A stretch of DNA of 64,000 bases from JAKFWI01 sp031399165 (GCA_031399165.1 JANNOO010000043.1:138275-202274); one strand, 5' to 3'. Counted from the first letter of the stretch, positions 8,152 to 17,455 are shown. Notes: a model not told the origin generated them from the sequence alone. Numbers and translations are program-made.

Positions 8152-10224
8152 ATGCGGATTTTATCGATTGTTTTGGCCGCCGCCGCTCTGGCGCTGGCGG
8201 CGCCCGCCGCCGCCGCCCCGTTGCGGACGGACAATGTAGAGGCCGAGCTGCTCTCGTCGCGGGCCGCCATTGCCCCCGGCGAAACCTTCACCGTCGCGCT
8301 GCGCCAAACCATTCGCGACGGCTGGCATACCTACTGGCGTAATCCAGGCGATTCTGGCGAGAAGACCACGATTGCCTGGTCGCTGCCTACAGGGTTCAAC
8401 GCGGCGCCGAACGAATGGCCTGCGCCGAGCATTTACCGCGCCGGCCCGATCACAACTTATGTTTATGAGCGAGAAGTATTCCTGCCGATGCAGGTCACTG
8501 CGCCGGCCGATCTGAAGCCTGGCCCGGTAGAGCTCACCGCAAGGGCGCGTTGGCTGGTCTGCTCTGACGTGTGCATACCTGAAGAAGGCGAGGTCAGTGT
8601 GCGCATTGAAGGCGCCGCTACCGGGCGCGACGATCCTGAATGGGGTCCGAAGCTGAAGGCGGTGCGCGACGGCTTGCCTAAACCGGAAGGCGTCACCGCC
8701 AGCTTCGCGAAGGCGGACAATGGCTACGTCCTGACTGTGGCGGGCCCGCCGATCGTGTCAGCCAGCGATCTGGTGTTTGTGCCGTATGCGAATGATCGGA
8801 TCGACCACGCTGCCGAACAGGCCGTGGTCAAGCGCGCAGATGGCGCCACGCTTACACTGACCCCCTCAATTGTCGGAGACATCACCAAAGGTCCGCTCGC
8901 GGGTGTGCTCCTCTTCAAAGTCAATGAAAACGGCCGTACGACGGCTCGCGCTGTTGAAATAGAAGCGCCGGGCGCCGGGCCGCCGGACGGGACGGCGGCC
9001 GCCGCAGGCATTGGCATCCTCGCGGCGCTCGGCCTGGCGTTCCTCGGCGGGCTCATTCTCAATGTTATGCCGTGCGTGTTTCCGGTGCTCTCGCTGAAGG
9101 CGTTGAGTCTGGCGCGTGGTGGTTCAGAGGCTGAGGCCCGCCGTCATGGTGCGATGTTCATCGCGGGCGTAATGGTGACGTTCCTGGCGCTGGCCGGGGT
9201 TCTCATTGCGCTTCAAGCCGCCGGCGCAAGCGTTGGCTGGGGCTTTCAGTTGCAGGAGCCGCTGGTTGTCGGGGCGTTGGCACTGCTGTTTTTTGCCATC
9301 GGCCTCAATTTGATTGGCGCCTACGAAATCGGCGGCGGCCTCCAGAACGCCGGCGCCGGGCTCGCAGCAAAGAATGGCGACGCGGGCGCGTTTTTTACCG
9401 GGGCGCTTGCGGTTGTGGCCGCCACGCCGTGTACGGCGCCGTTCATGGGCGCCGCCCTCGGCTTTGCCGCCACGCAGCCGCCAGTCCAGTCGCTGGCGGT
9501 GTTCGCGGCCTTAGGGCTTGGCTTCGCAGCGCCCTTTGCGGCGCTGAGCTTCTTCCCGGCTTTGCGGGCCTGGATGCCCAAGCCGGGGGCCTGGATGAAC
9601 CAATTCAAGGAATTGCTGGCTTTTCCGATGTTCGTAGCGGCCGCATGGCTCGTTTGGGTGCTGGGACGGTTGGGGGGCGCGGACGCAGCGTTTGCCGCAT
9701 TGGCTGCGTTCATCGGCGTTGCTTTCGGCGTTTGGGCTTGGCGGGCATATAGCGGGGCGCCGCCGCGCTGGGCGGCGACAGCGGTGGCGGTGGCGTTGGT
9801 TTTGTTTGCCGCCTGGAGCCTGCGCACCACGCCCGCGCAGGCCACAAGCGCAGCCGCCACCCTGCCGTTGCAGGGCGAGCCGTGGACGCCCGAACGCGAA
9901 GCCGCCCTGCGCGGCGAGGGGCGCGTCGTCCTGGTAAATTTCACTGCCGCCTGGTGCGTCACCTGCAAGGTAAATGAACGGCTTGCTTTCCGCTCACAGG
10001 ATGTCGCCCAGGCGTTCAAGGACACCAATGCCGCCTATCTTGAGGCCGACTGGACCGCTCGCGACGCTGTGATCGCCGAAACTCTCGCCGCCCATGGACG
10101 GGCGGGCGTTCCTCTGTATCTTCTCTATCCAGCCGGCGGCGGCGCGCCCCGTATTCTGCCTCAGCTCCTTACGCCAGGAATTGTCGTGAATGAGCTGAAA
10201 CAGGCGAGCGCCAAGGCCGGCTAA
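8152..10224 (+). CDS. DsbD/ScsB-like thiol:disulfide interchange protein
   Basis: A 690-residue inner-membrane reductase that should carry electrons from cytoplasmic thioredoxin to periplasmic thiol proteins. It has a signal peptide (1-22) and a periplasmic N-terminal domain (about 23-270, with CSDVC near residue 141). A polytopic membrane domain follows (about 280-560), with the two expected cysteine motifs NVMPCVFPV and ATPCTAPFMG. The C-terminal thioredoxin domain has WCVTCK as active site near residue 600. The architecture is that of the ScsB/DsbD group used in alphaproteobacteria. The exported thioredoxin-fold protein encoded 50 bp downstream is a likely substrate. Confidence 0.9.
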   Translation: MRILSIVLAAAALALAAPAAAAPLRTDNVEAELLSSRAAIAPGETFTVALRQTIRDGWHTYWRNPGDSGEKTTIAWSLPTGFNAAPNEWPAPSIYRAGPITTYVYEREVFLPMQVTAPADLKPGPVELTARARWLVCSDVCIPEEGEVSVRIEGAATGRDDPEWGPKLKAVRDGLPKPEGVTASFAKADNGYVLTVAGPPIVSASDLVFVPYANDRIDHAAEQAVVKRADGATLTLTPSIVGDITKGPLAGVLLFKVNENGRTTARAVEIEAPGAGPPDGTAAAAGIGILAALGLAFLGGLILNVMPCVFPVLSLKALSLARGGSEAEARRHGAMFIAGVMVTFLALAGVLIALQAAGASVGWGFQLQEPLVVGALALLFFAIGLNLIGAYEIGGGLQNAGAGLAAKNGDAGAFFTGALAVVAATPCTAPFMGAALGFAATQPPVQSLAVFAALGLGFAAPFAALSFFPALRAWMPKPGAWMNQFKELLAFPMFVAAAWLVWVLGRLGGADAAFAALAAFIGVAFGVWAWRAYSGAPPRWAATAVAVALVLFAAWSLRTTPAQATSAAATLPLQGEPWTPEREAALRGEGRVVLVNFTAAWCVTCKVNERLAFRSQDVAQAFKDTNAAYLEADWTARDAVIAETLAAHGRAGVPLYLLYPAGGGAPRILPQLLTPGIVVNELKQASAKAG

Positions 10225-10274
10225 GTATGTCAGCGTGGAGAGACGCTGGGCGCTGCAAATGGAGATTTTACCTT

Positions 10275-10922
10275 ATGGCTGATTTTACCTTTAATCGCCG
10301 CACTTTGGCGCGCGCAGCCGCTCTTATGGCCACGGCGGCGCTCACCGCAGGCGCGCTCATTGCCTCAACCGCCAACGCGGCAGTCGAAAGTGGCAAGGCC
10401 GCGCCGGCCTTCACCGCGATCGATGCCAACGGCAAGTCGGTCAAGCTGGCCGATTACAAGGGCAAGACGGTGGTCCTGGAGTGGACCAACCATGAGTGCC
10501 CGTACGTGAAAAAGCATTATGGCTCTGGCAACATGCAGAAGCTGCAGAAAGAAGCCACGGCTGATGGCGTGGTATGGCTCTCGGTTGTGTCCTCCGCTCC
10601 GGGAACCCAGGGCTACGTGGACGGCCCAAAGGCCAATGCGGTGACAAAGGAGCGTGGCGCTTCTCCGACAGCTGTTCTGCTCGATCCCAAAGGCGATCTC
10701 GGCCACCTCTATGACGCCAAAACCACGCCGGGCATGTACATCGTCGATAAGACCGGAACCCTGGTTTATCAGGGCGCGATAGACGACAAGCCCACTAGCA
10801 ATGCGGCTGACATCGCAGTCGCGAAGAACTACGTGCGGACAGCTTTGACGGAGATCAAGGCGGGCAAGCCGGTGACAACCGCTGCTACCAAGTCTTACGG
10901 CTGCACGGTGAAATACGAATAG
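10275..10922 (+). CDS. Secreted thioredoxin-fold (redoxin) protein
   Basis: A 215-residue exported protein. Starting at 10275 gives an N-terminal signal (basic NRRTLARAA, hydrophobic segment, cleavage near ANAA about residue 35). The mature protein is of the AhpC/TSA-like thioredoxin family, with AAPAFTAIDANGKSVKLADYKGK and EWTNHECPYVKKHY holding a single cysteine in the active-site loop rather than CxxC. A second cysteine lies near the C-terminus (YGC). It could be a peroxiredoxin-like or thiol-reducing protein kept reduced by the DsbD-like product encoded just upstream; that partnership is inferred from adjacency. Confidence 0.8.
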   Translation: MADFTFNRRTLARAAALMATAALTAGALIASTANAAVESGKAAPAFTAIDANGKSVKLADYKGKTVVLEWTNHECPYVKKHYGSGNMQKLQKEATADGVVWLSVVSSAPGTQGYVDGPKANAVTKERGASPTAVLLDPKGDLGHLYDAKTTPGMYIVDKTGTLVYQGAIDDKPTSNAADIAVAKNYVRTALTEIKAGKPVTTAATKSYGCTVKYE

Positions 10923-10949
10923 CCGCCGGCGCAAAAGGGTTAACGTCAA

Positions 10950-10979
10950 ACGCCCCCGGAAACGGGGGCGTTTTCGTTT
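10950..10979 (+). terminator. Rho-independent terminator after redoxin gene
   Basis: A perfect 8-bp GC stem (10951-10958 with 10963-10970) closed by a GAAA loop, extended by an A-T pair and followed by a T-rich run TTTTCGTTT. It lies 28 bp after the redoxin stop codon and should end the dsbD-redoxin transcript. Confidence 0.9.
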
Positions 10980-11048
10980 GCGTGGAGTGGACGGGCGTGG
11001 CGGCCTGCGATACACGCTCAGCCCTTCTCAGGCCCAATTTCATGCTCG

Positions 11049-12650
11049 ATGCGCATGCCCCCATCCGACGCGCCCACAATGCCCGGGCAGGGTTTCCGCC
11101 CGAAGGCGCGCCGTCCGCGCGGTCTTGAAGACCGGCGCGGTCCCGCACTTGCGCGCGAGCGGGCTGCGATAGAAGCGATTTCCAAAGTCTACGAAAAATG
11201 GGGCTTCGAGGCGCTGGAAACGCCCGCGCTTGAATACGCCGACGCGCTCGGCAAATTCCTGCCTGACCAAGATCGACCGAACGAGGGCGTGTTCGCCTTC
11301 GCCGACGACGACGAGCAATGGCTGTCGCTGCGCTACGATCTCACCGCGCCGCTGGCGCGCTTCGTCGCTGAAAATTACGACGCGCTGCCGAAGCCCTACC
11401 GGCGCTGGGCGGCAGGGCCCGTTTGGCGCAACGAAAAGCCGGGGCCGGGGCGATATCGCCAGTTCTGGCAATGCGACGCAGATACGGTGGGAAGCGCCAG
11501 CCCCGCGGCGGATGCCGAGATGATCGCAATGGCTGGCGATGCACTCGAAGCCGCAGGTCTCGATCGAAATGATTACCGCTTAAAGATCAATAGTCGAAAG
11601 ATTCTGGACGGAGCGCTTGAGGCGATCGGTCTAGCTGGCGAAGACCAGTTCGCAAAGCGGCTAAAGGTTCTGCGCGCTATCGACAAATTAGATCGTCTCC
11701 GGCTCGACGGGGTCAAAGAACTGTTGGGGAAGGGACGAAAGGACGAAAGCGGTGATTTTACGCTGGGTGCGGAACTTTCGATCGAGCAAGTAGGCGTCAT
11801 CGAGCAATTCATCATCCACACTCAAGTGCTCGGGTTTGGCAGCGCGGGTGCAAACACAGCGGTTGATCAACTTCGACGCGGTGAGAGGTCGCCAATACCC
11901 AATCCGCCAGGAGAATATTCTGAGCCAGACAGCGAAATGACCCTCCGTGCCTGGGGCGATGTGGTTGGAAACACTGAAACAGGTAAGCGCGGACTCGACG
12001 AATTGGCCGAGACAATCATGCTGTTGAGGAGTGGGTTCGATAGAGGTGCACGTCGAGGATATCTCGATGGCACTGTGGTCCGCGGCCTCGAATACTACAC
12101 GGGAACCGTTTTCGAGGCAGAGTTTACGAAGGTTGCTGCCAACGGAAAGCTCATCTCATTTGGTTCTGTCGGTGGCGGCGGCCGCTACGACGATCTCGTC
12201 GCGCGCTTTCGTGGCGAGCGCGTTCCGGCGACGGGCTTTTCTATCGGCGTAAGCCGTCTCGTTGCCGCGCTGGAGGCCGCCGACAGTGCCGACACCGCGA
12301 GTTCCGGCCCTGTTGTCATCCTCGCGCTCGAAGCCGATCAGATGTCTGAATATTTTGCTATGGCCTCCGATCTGCGCAATGCGGGTGTGCGCGCTGAGGT
12401 CTATCTCGGCGGATCGGGCATGCGTGCGCAGATGAAGTACGCCGACAAGCGTCGCGCGCCGCTGGCGGTCATCGTTGGCGGCGACGAGCGCGCGAAGGGC
12501 GTCGTCACCGTCAAAGACCTCAAGCTCGGTGCGGAGATGTCGAAAACGATCGCGGACAACGAAGAATGGCGCAAAGGCCGTCCCGCGCAGATCGAAGCGC
12601 CGCGCGCCGAACTCGTGGCCACCGTCAAGCGCATGCTGGATATCTCATGA
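11049..12650 (+). CDS. hisS: Histidyl-tRNA synthetase
   Basis: A 533-residue class II synthetase that charges tRNA-His. Motif landmarks are FRPKARRPRGLEDRR at the start of the fold, motif 2 around RWAAGPVWRNEKPGPGRYRQFWQCDAD, the histidine motif VVRGLEYYTGTVFEAE and motif 3 around ATGFSIGVSRL, followed by the anticodon-binding domain. The ATG at 11049 is upstream of all homology; 11055 or 11079 are equally possible and there is no clear Shine-Dalgarno. Bases about 11570-12165 are visibly less GC-rich and use AGA, AGG and TTA codons, unlike both flanks. It overlaps hisZ by 4 bp, forming a translation-coupled operon with hisZ and hisG. Confidence 0.92.
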   Translation: MRMPPSDAPTMPGQGFRPKARRPRGLEDRRGPALARERAAIEAISKVYEKWGFEALETPALEYADALGKFLPDQDRPNEGVFAFADDDEQWLSLRYDLTAPLARFVAENYDALPKPYRRWAAGPVWRNEKPGPGRYRQFWQCDADTVGSASPAADAEMIAMAGDALEAAGLDRNDYRLKINSRKILDGALEAIGLAGEDQFAKRLKVLRAIDKLDRLRLDGVKELLGKGRKDESGDFTLGAELSIEQVGVIEQFIIHTQVLGFGSAGANTAVDQLRRGERSPIPNPPGEYSEPDSEMTLRAWGDVVGNTETGKRGLDELAETIMLLRSGFDRGARRGYLDGTVVRGLEYYTGTVFEAEFTKVAANGKLISFGSVGGGGRYDDLVARFRGERVPATGFSIGVSRLVAALEAADSADTASSGPVVILALEADQMSEYFAMASDLRNAGVRAEVYLGGSGMRAQMKYADKRRAPLAVIVGGDERAKGVVTVKDLKLGAEMSKTIADNEEWRKGRPAQIEAPRAELVATVKRMLDIS

Positions 12651-13771
12651 GCAAGGCCGACGTCATCGACGCCGTTCTGGCCAAGGTAGCGCGGATCAAA
12701 ATCGATCCGCCTGTCCTGCAACCGGCGGGCCTGTATCTCGAACTGGCCGGAGAAGACCTGCGCAAGCGCGCATTCCTGATCGACGACCCGCAGGGCGAGG
12801 AATTGTGCCTGCGGCCTGACATGACGGTGCCGGCCTGCCGCGCCGCCTTGGCGCTACCCGAGTGGAGGGCTGCTTTCGCGGTGCGCTATCAGGGGCTTGT
12901 GTTTCGCCGGCAGAGTGCGCTCACCGCTGGCGCCGCCGAGTTCGTGCAAGCGGGCGCTGAATGGTTTGCGCCTCAAGCAGACATGAGCAGCGCAGAGCCG
13001 ATGATCCTCGCTGCGGCGCTTGATGCATGCCGCGCGGCGGGGGTCGAGCCGCGCTTGCGGCTTGGAAATGTTTCATTGTTTGCCGCGCTTGCGCGGTCAG
13101 TTGGTCTGGACCCTGCGTGGAGCGAGCGTCTGGTGCGCGCATTCTCGCGCGCTGGCGGGCCGGTTGGCCTGATGGCGGAAGCCAGCGCACCCGAGCCATC
13201 GCGCTCAGCGCTCGCCGAAGCGCTGGCCGCCTTGCCTGCAGAGCGCGCGGGCGCAGCGCTGGCTGAAATGCTCGATATGGCGGGCGTCGCGCCGGTGGGT
13301 GGACGCAGCGTGGAAGACATCGCGGCGCGCCTTCGCGAGCAGGGCGCACGTGCGGGGGCCAGCCGTCCGACGGAAGCGCAATGGGCGCCCATCCGCGCAG
13401 CTTTGAGCGTCGATGACGAGCCTGAAGCGGCGTTCAAATCGATCGCCAGCCTGGCCGGAGCGAAAACAGAACTGGCCGAAAGCATCGTGCGCGTCAGAGA
13501 GTTCTGGAATGCCGCGATTAAGCTGGCAAAGCCGCCGTCTGACACGCGGTTCGTGCTCAGCCTCGGTCGGGGCATTTCTTATTACGATGGCCTGGTGTTC
13601 GAACTGGAAGCGCCTGTGTTGGGGCCGCGGGCGAGCGTCGGCGGCGGTGGACGTTATGACGGGCTGCTCGCCGCTCTTGCCGCGCGCAGCTCAACTCCGG
13701 AGCGGTACAACGGTTGGGCCGCTGCCGGCTTTGCGCTGCGTCCGAAACGATTGGAGGACGCAGCGAAATGA
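12647..13771 (+). CDS. hisZ: ATP phosphoribosyltransferase regulatory subunit
   Basis: A 374-residue HisRS-like paralogue that cannot charge tRNA and instead pairs with HisG in the first step of histidine synthesis. The class II-like core is recognisable in QPAGLYLELAGEDLRKRAFLID, LCLRPDMTVPACR and the C-terminal SLGRGISYYDGLVFELEAP ... SVGGGGRYDGL block, with no anticodon-binding domain. The start ATG at 12647 overlaps the hisS stop (ATGA), and its own end overlaps hisG in the same way. Placement between hisS and hisG is common in alphaproteobacteria. Confidence 0.92.
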   Translation: MSKADVIDAVLAKVARIKIDPPVLQPAGLYLELAGEDLRKRAFLIDDPQGEELCLRPDMTVPACRAALALPEWRAAFAVRYQGLVFRRQSALTAGAAEFVQAGAEWFAPQADMSSAEPMILAAALDACRAAGVEPRLRLGNVSLFAALARSVGLDPAWSERLVRAFSRAGGPVGLMAEASAPEPSRSALAEALAALPAERAGAALAEMLDMAGVAPVGGRSVEDIAARLREQGARAGASRPTEAQWAPIRAALSVDDEPEAAFKSIASLAGAKTELAESIVRVREFWNAAIKLAKPPSDTRFVLSLGRGISYYDGLVFELEAPVLGPRASVGGGGRYDGLLAALAARSSTPERYNGWAAAGFALRPKRLEDAAK

Positions 13772-14676
13772 CCGCCCTCGTTTTCGCCATCCCGTCCAAG
13801 GGCCGATTGAAGGAGCAGGCGGAAGCATTTCTCGCCGATTGTGGCCTTCGGCTTACGCTTGAGGCGCGCGGTTACTCAGCGCGTATAAAAGCAGCGCAAG
13901 ATGTCGATGTGCGGCTGCTATCATCAAGCGAAATTGCTGACGCTCTGCGCGTTGGCGTCATTCACGCAGGTATTTGCGGTGAAGACCTGTTGCGCGAGAC
14001 AGAGCCGGCGATGACGCGTATCGCGCTTGTTCGCGCGCTCGGATTTGGTCCCGCTGATCTTGTGGTTGCGGCGCCGAAAAGCTGGGTCGATGTGCGGACG
14101 ATGGCTGACCTTGACGCGGTCTGTCACGATCATCGCGCCCGTACGGGAACGCGGTTGCGCGTAGCGACGAAATATCATGCGCTTACGCGTGCGTTTTTCG
14201 ATGCGCGCGGTCTGGACGATTATCGAGTTGTGCACAGCGAAGGCGCAACCGAAGGCGCTCCAGCCGCCGGTGCGGCGGAGGCGATCGTCGACATCACGAC
14301 GTCGGGCGCAACGCTTGCCGCCAATCATCTGAAAATTCTCGACGATGGCCTAATCCTGAAAAGCCAGGCGCAGATCGCGACAAGCCGCGCAGCGGCTTGG
14401 GATGATGGATCACGCAGCGCCTTCAACTTTGTGCTGAGCGTCGTAGAGGCCCGGCTAAGAGCAAAAACCTGGCGACGTGTGCGCGGCCGGCTCGACGGGG
14501 CGCCCGGTGATTTTGCTGCACTTGCGAGCAAGTTCAGCGCCACAATTGTTGCTGAAGGAAGTTTTCCGGATGTTGAGTGTCGGGCCGAGGACGCGCCTGC
14601 GGTAGCGGCTGCGCTTGTGGCGTTGGGAGCCCGCGACGTCACCGTCGACGCGCCTAGCTACATATTCCGCGAATAG
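13768..14676 (+). CDS. hisG: ATP phosphoribosyltransferase catalytic subunit
   Basis: A 302-residue HisG, which joins ATP and PRPP in the committed step of histidine biosynthesis. The periplasmic-binding-like catalytic fold is clear: AIPSKGRLKEQ at the start, GICGEDLLRE, LRVATKYHALTRAFF and the PRPP loop DITTSGATL. HisZ-dependent HisG enzymes are usually the short form of roughly 200-230 residues. This one has an extra C-terminal segment (about 230-302, ending GARDVTVDAPSYIF) resembling the regulatory domain tail of long HisG. Start overlaps hisZ by 4 bp. Confidence 0.92.
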   Translation: MTALVFAIPSKGRLKEQAEAFLADCGLRLTLEARGYSARIKAAQDVDVRLLSSSEIADALRVGVIHAGICGEDLLRETEPAMTRIALVRALGFGPADLVVAAPKSWVDVRTMADLDAVCHDHRARTGTRLRVATKYHALTRAFFDARGLDDYRVVHSEGATEGAPAAGAAEAIVDITTSGATLAANHLKILDDGLILKSQAQIATSRAAAWDDGSRSAFNFVLSVVEARLRAKTWRRVRGRLDGAPGDFAALASKFSATIVAEGSFPDVECRAEDAPAVAAALVALGARDVTVDAPSYIFRE

Positions 14677-14831
14677 CAACGCCTCCCTGCCGTATTGATG
14701 ACGGATTTGCAATGACGCCTTGACAGCGCACAAACTGAAGGCAGACTGCATCTTGGTTGAACAAGCGCGAGAGATAATGCGCAGGCGACCACGGCGTTTC
14801 GGGGGAGGAAGCGCGCCACTTAAGGCGTTAG

Positions 14832-14858
14832 AGCCGCGCGGGTTAATCCCGCGCGGCT
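14832..14858. terminator. Intergenic hairpin between hisG and nhaA
   Basis: An 11-bp perfect GC-rich stem (14832-14842 with 14848-14858) with a TTAAT loop lies between two convergent genes, 6 bp beyond the nhaA stop. It lacks a strong T-run on either side, so it may act as a shared but weak terminator or as a 3'-end stabiliser for both transcripts. Confidence 0.55.
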
Positions 14859-14863
14859 TGCCG

Positions 14864-16057
14864 TTAACGGTCTTCAATAATCCCTACGTCTTGCGCATCC
14901 TGTTCATGCTGATGGAGCGCGGGATCTGTCCGGCCGGGTATAGCCAAGCGGAGAACGAGCAGTCCAACAATCGCCGACACAAGAGAACCACCCAAAACAC
15001 CGATGCGTACAGGGGCTGCAAGCTCGCCGGCGCCGAACGCCAAACCGCCGATGAACAGACTCATCGTGAAACCAATTCCAGCAATGAATGAGATGCCTGC
15101 CAATGCCGACAGGCTGCACGGCAGAGGTCGTTGCAGCAAAGCCGACACTGCGAAGGTCGCGCTAATAATTCCCAGCGGTTTGCCTACAATCAAACCAAGG
15201 CCAGCGCCCAGCGCCACGGGATGAACTAACGTCGAAAGTCCGACGCCGCTTAGCGACACCCCGGCATTAGCCAGTGCGAAAACCGGCATCACGCCCAACT
15301 GCACGTACGGCTTCAGCACATGTTCGGCGGCAATCAGCGGGGAACGGCCATCCTCGCGGCGCATAGGAATCGCCAGCGCCGCTAGCACGCCGGCGATGGT
15401 GGCGTGGACGCCGGAGAGCAACATGAATCCCCAAAGCGCCGCGGCAGCGAGCCAATAGGGCGCAAGCGCGCGGACGCCCCAGCGGTTCATGATGAGCATC
15501 AACACAAACACCAAGCCTGCGCTGGCGAACGCCCAGCCCGCTATGCTCTGCGTGTAGAACACAGCGATGACGACGATGGCCCCCAGATCGTCGATCACGG
15601 CAAGCGCCAGCAGGAAGAGCCGCAAGCCCGCGGGGACCCGCGAGCCCAGCAGCGATAACGCCCCAATTGCAAAAGCGATGTCCGTTGCCGCTGGAATGGC
15701 CCAGCCACGCGCCAACGCGGGATCGGCGGCGCCCGCAATCGAGAGGTAGATCAGCGCTGGCGCCACCATGCCGCCCAGCGCCGCAGCCATGGGAAGCGCG
15801 GCTGCGCGCAGGTCACGGAACGGGCCTTCCTGAAACTCTCGCTTTAGCTCAAGGCCCACGAACAGGAAAAAAACCGCCATCAGCCCGTCATTGATCACGA
15901 GGTGCGCTGTAGCGCCGAATGCAAATGGTGCTTCGAGCGCGTGATGAAACGCGTCGGCCGTCGGGCCATTCAGGAGCAGAAACGACAGCAGCGTTGCTGC
16001 CAGGAGCAGCAGCCCCGGCGTGATGTCGCGGTCCCACCATCGGATCGTGCGCGGCAT
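14864..16057 (-). CDS. nhaA: Na+/H+ antiporter NhaA
   Basis: A 397-residue polytopic membrane antiporter that exports Na+ (or Li+) in exchange for protons, giving salt and alkaline tolerance. The helices are regular, and the functional signatures of the family are present: AIPAATDIAFAIGALSLLG and the ion-binding aspartate pair in AVIDDLGAIVVIAVFY, plus LPMAAALGGMVAPALIY and the IGFTMSLFIGGLAF block near the C-terminus. The start at 16057 is supported by a GGAGG site 7 bp upstream. Its leader contains several small hairpins and may be a cation-sensing RNA (see separate entry). Confidence 0.93.
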   Translation of the reverse strand: MPRTIRWWDRDITPGLLLLAATLLSFLLLNGPTADAFHHALEAPFAFGATAHLVINDGLMAVFFLFVGLELKREFQEGPFRDLRAAALPMAAALGGMVAPALIYLSIAGAADPALARGWAIPAATDIAFAIGALSLLGSRVPAGLRLFLLALAVIDDLGAIVVIAVFYTQSIAGWAFASAGLVFVLMLIMNRWGVRALAPYWLAAAALWGFMLLSGVHATIAGVLAALAIPMRREDGRSPLIAAEHVLKPYVQLGVMPVFALANAGVSLSGVGLSTLVHPVALGAGLGLIVGKPLGIISATFAVSALLQRPLPCSLSALAGISFIAGIGFTMSLFIGGLAFGAGELAAPVRIGVLGGSLVSAIVGLLVLRLAIPGRTDPALHQHEQDAQDVGIIEDR

Positions 16058-16126
16058 ATATGGCCTCCAAAGTGTTTCACGGGATAGAGCTTTCGCTGGC
16101 GCAGAACTACCTCTTCGGATAGCGCC
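16058..16126 (-). promoter_or_regulatory. Structured 5' leader of nhaA, possible riboswitch
   Basis: Read on the nhaA strand, this short leader packs three helices: an outer GGCGC/GCGCC stem (16122-16126 with 16098-16102) enclosing a CTATC...GGTAG-type hairpin (16107-16122), then AGC-GAAA-GCT (16088-16097), a GNRA tetraloop hairpin, and GTG-AAA-CAC (16072-16080) just before the ribosome-binding site. A known class of alkali-cation riboswitches (nhaA-I, lithium) precedes nhaA genes, so this may be a member. I cannot check the consensus. The promoter would have to lie inside the divergent MATE gene. Confidence 0.4.
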
Positions 16127-16132
16127 TTGCCG

Positions 16133-17455
16133 ATGACCCAGCCTACCGCAACCAACCTCGCATGGCCGCTTCTGCGGATCGCCGGGCCAGTGGCGCTGGC
16201 GCGACTCGGCATAATGTGTATGGGCGTGGCCGATACGATCATTGTTGGCCAGATGGCTCCGCGCGAACTGCCCTTTCTGGCGCTCGGCTGGGCACCGACG
16301 GCCGTGCTTCTCGTTGCGGGCATTGGCCTTTTGCTAGGCGTACAAGTGCTCGGTGCGCGGATGATCGGGGAAGGCAAGCCAGCCTATGCTGGATCCCTTT
16401 GGCGCAAGGGCATGGTTGTTGCGCTAACCACCGGCGCGGCCGCCGGACTGGCGCTCGTCCTTGCTGCGGATCCGCTTTTGCGCGTCCTCGGAGTGGAGCC
16501 TGACCTGATTGAAGGGTCAGCCGCGGTTGCGCGCGTATTGGCGCTGAGCATGCCGCTGCATTTTGCCTACGTCGTTTGTTCGTATTTCCTCGAAGCGACT
16601 AAGCGCCCAGCCGCAGGAACGATAGCGATCTGGAGCGCCAATGTTCTGAACGTGGCGCTCGCGCTCGGACTGACGCCTGCCTATGGCGCCGTTGGCTGCG
16701 CGTGGGCGACCGTGGCCGGCAGGGCGTTCACTATGATCGCGCTAGTTGCCTGGATATTGACCTCGAAATCCTCCCGCGCCCACGGCGTCGCTTCTCCCGC
16801 CGCTGGAGCGCCGGGTTACGGGGCTTTGCTCGCGGTTGGCGCTGCCGCCGCGGTTAGCCAGGTTGCTGAAGCCGGCGCGTTTTCGGGCATGACCGTGATC
16901 GCCGGGCGGATAAGCGCAGACGCCGTGGCGAGTTATCAGATATTGTTGAACATGCTGGCGGTTGTGTTCATGATCGCGCTTGGCATGTCATCAGGCACGG
17001 CTGTGCTAGTGGCTGAAGCGCATGGGCGCCATGATCCGCGCGCCGCCGCCCGCGCCGGCTGGACAGGTTTGGCCCTGAACAGCATCGCGATGCTGTTTGC
17101 GGCGGGGATAATCGTGCTGTTGGCAAGCCCAATCGCGCACGCGTTCACAGCGGATGCGGCCCTCGCGGCCGGACTTGTAGCGGTTATTCCGCTGACTGTG
17201 CTTATCCCATTGCCCGATGGCGGGCAGAGCGTAGGTTCGTCGGCATTGCGCGCGCGGGGTGATAACTGGTTTCCCACGGCAAGTCACATCCTGGCTTACG
17301 TATGCGTGATGCCGCCTTTAGCCTTCTTTCTCAGCGAGGCCAGCGGGTGGGGCGTTCGCGGCCTGATGACCGCGATTCTCGTTGCGAGCGCGCTTTCGTT
17401 TGTCATTCTGGTTGCGCGCCTTGCTCTGCTGACGCGCGCGCGACTAGACGCCTAG
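16133..17455 (+). CDS. MATE family efflux transporter
   Basis: A 440-residue membrane transporter of the MATE family with about 12 hydrophobic helices and the usual two-fold internal similarity (N-half near 10-210, C-half near 230-440). The start block PLLRIAGPVALARLGIMCMGVADTIIVGQM is typical of the NorM/DinF type and includes the conserved Asp region of helix 1-2. Such proteins export cationic drugs or metabolites using a Na+ or H+ gradient; the substrate cannot be told. The ATG at 16133 is only 75 bp from the divergent nhaA start. Its 3' end overlaps the convergent gene by 12 bp. Confidence 0.88.
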   Translation: MTQPTATNLAWPLLRIAGPVALARLGIMCMGVADTIIVGQMAPRELPFLALGWAPTAVLLVAGIGLLLGVQVLGARMIGEGKPAYAGSLWRKGMVVALTTGAAAGLALVLAADPLLRVLGVEPDLIEGSAAVARVLALSMPLHFAYVVCSYFLEATKRPAAGTIAIWSANVLNVALALGLTPAYGAVGCAWATVAGRAFTMIALVAWILTSKSSRAHGVASPAAGAPGYGALLAVGAAAAVSQVAEAGAFSGMTVIAGRISADAVASYQILLNMLAVVFMIALGMSSGTAVLVAEAHGRHDPRAAARAGWTGLALNSIAMLFAAGIIVLLASPIAHAFTADAALAAGLVAVIPLTVLIPLPDGGQSVGSSALRARGDNWFPTASHILAYVCVMPPLAFFLSEASGWGVRGLMTAILVASALSFVILVARLALLTRARLDA

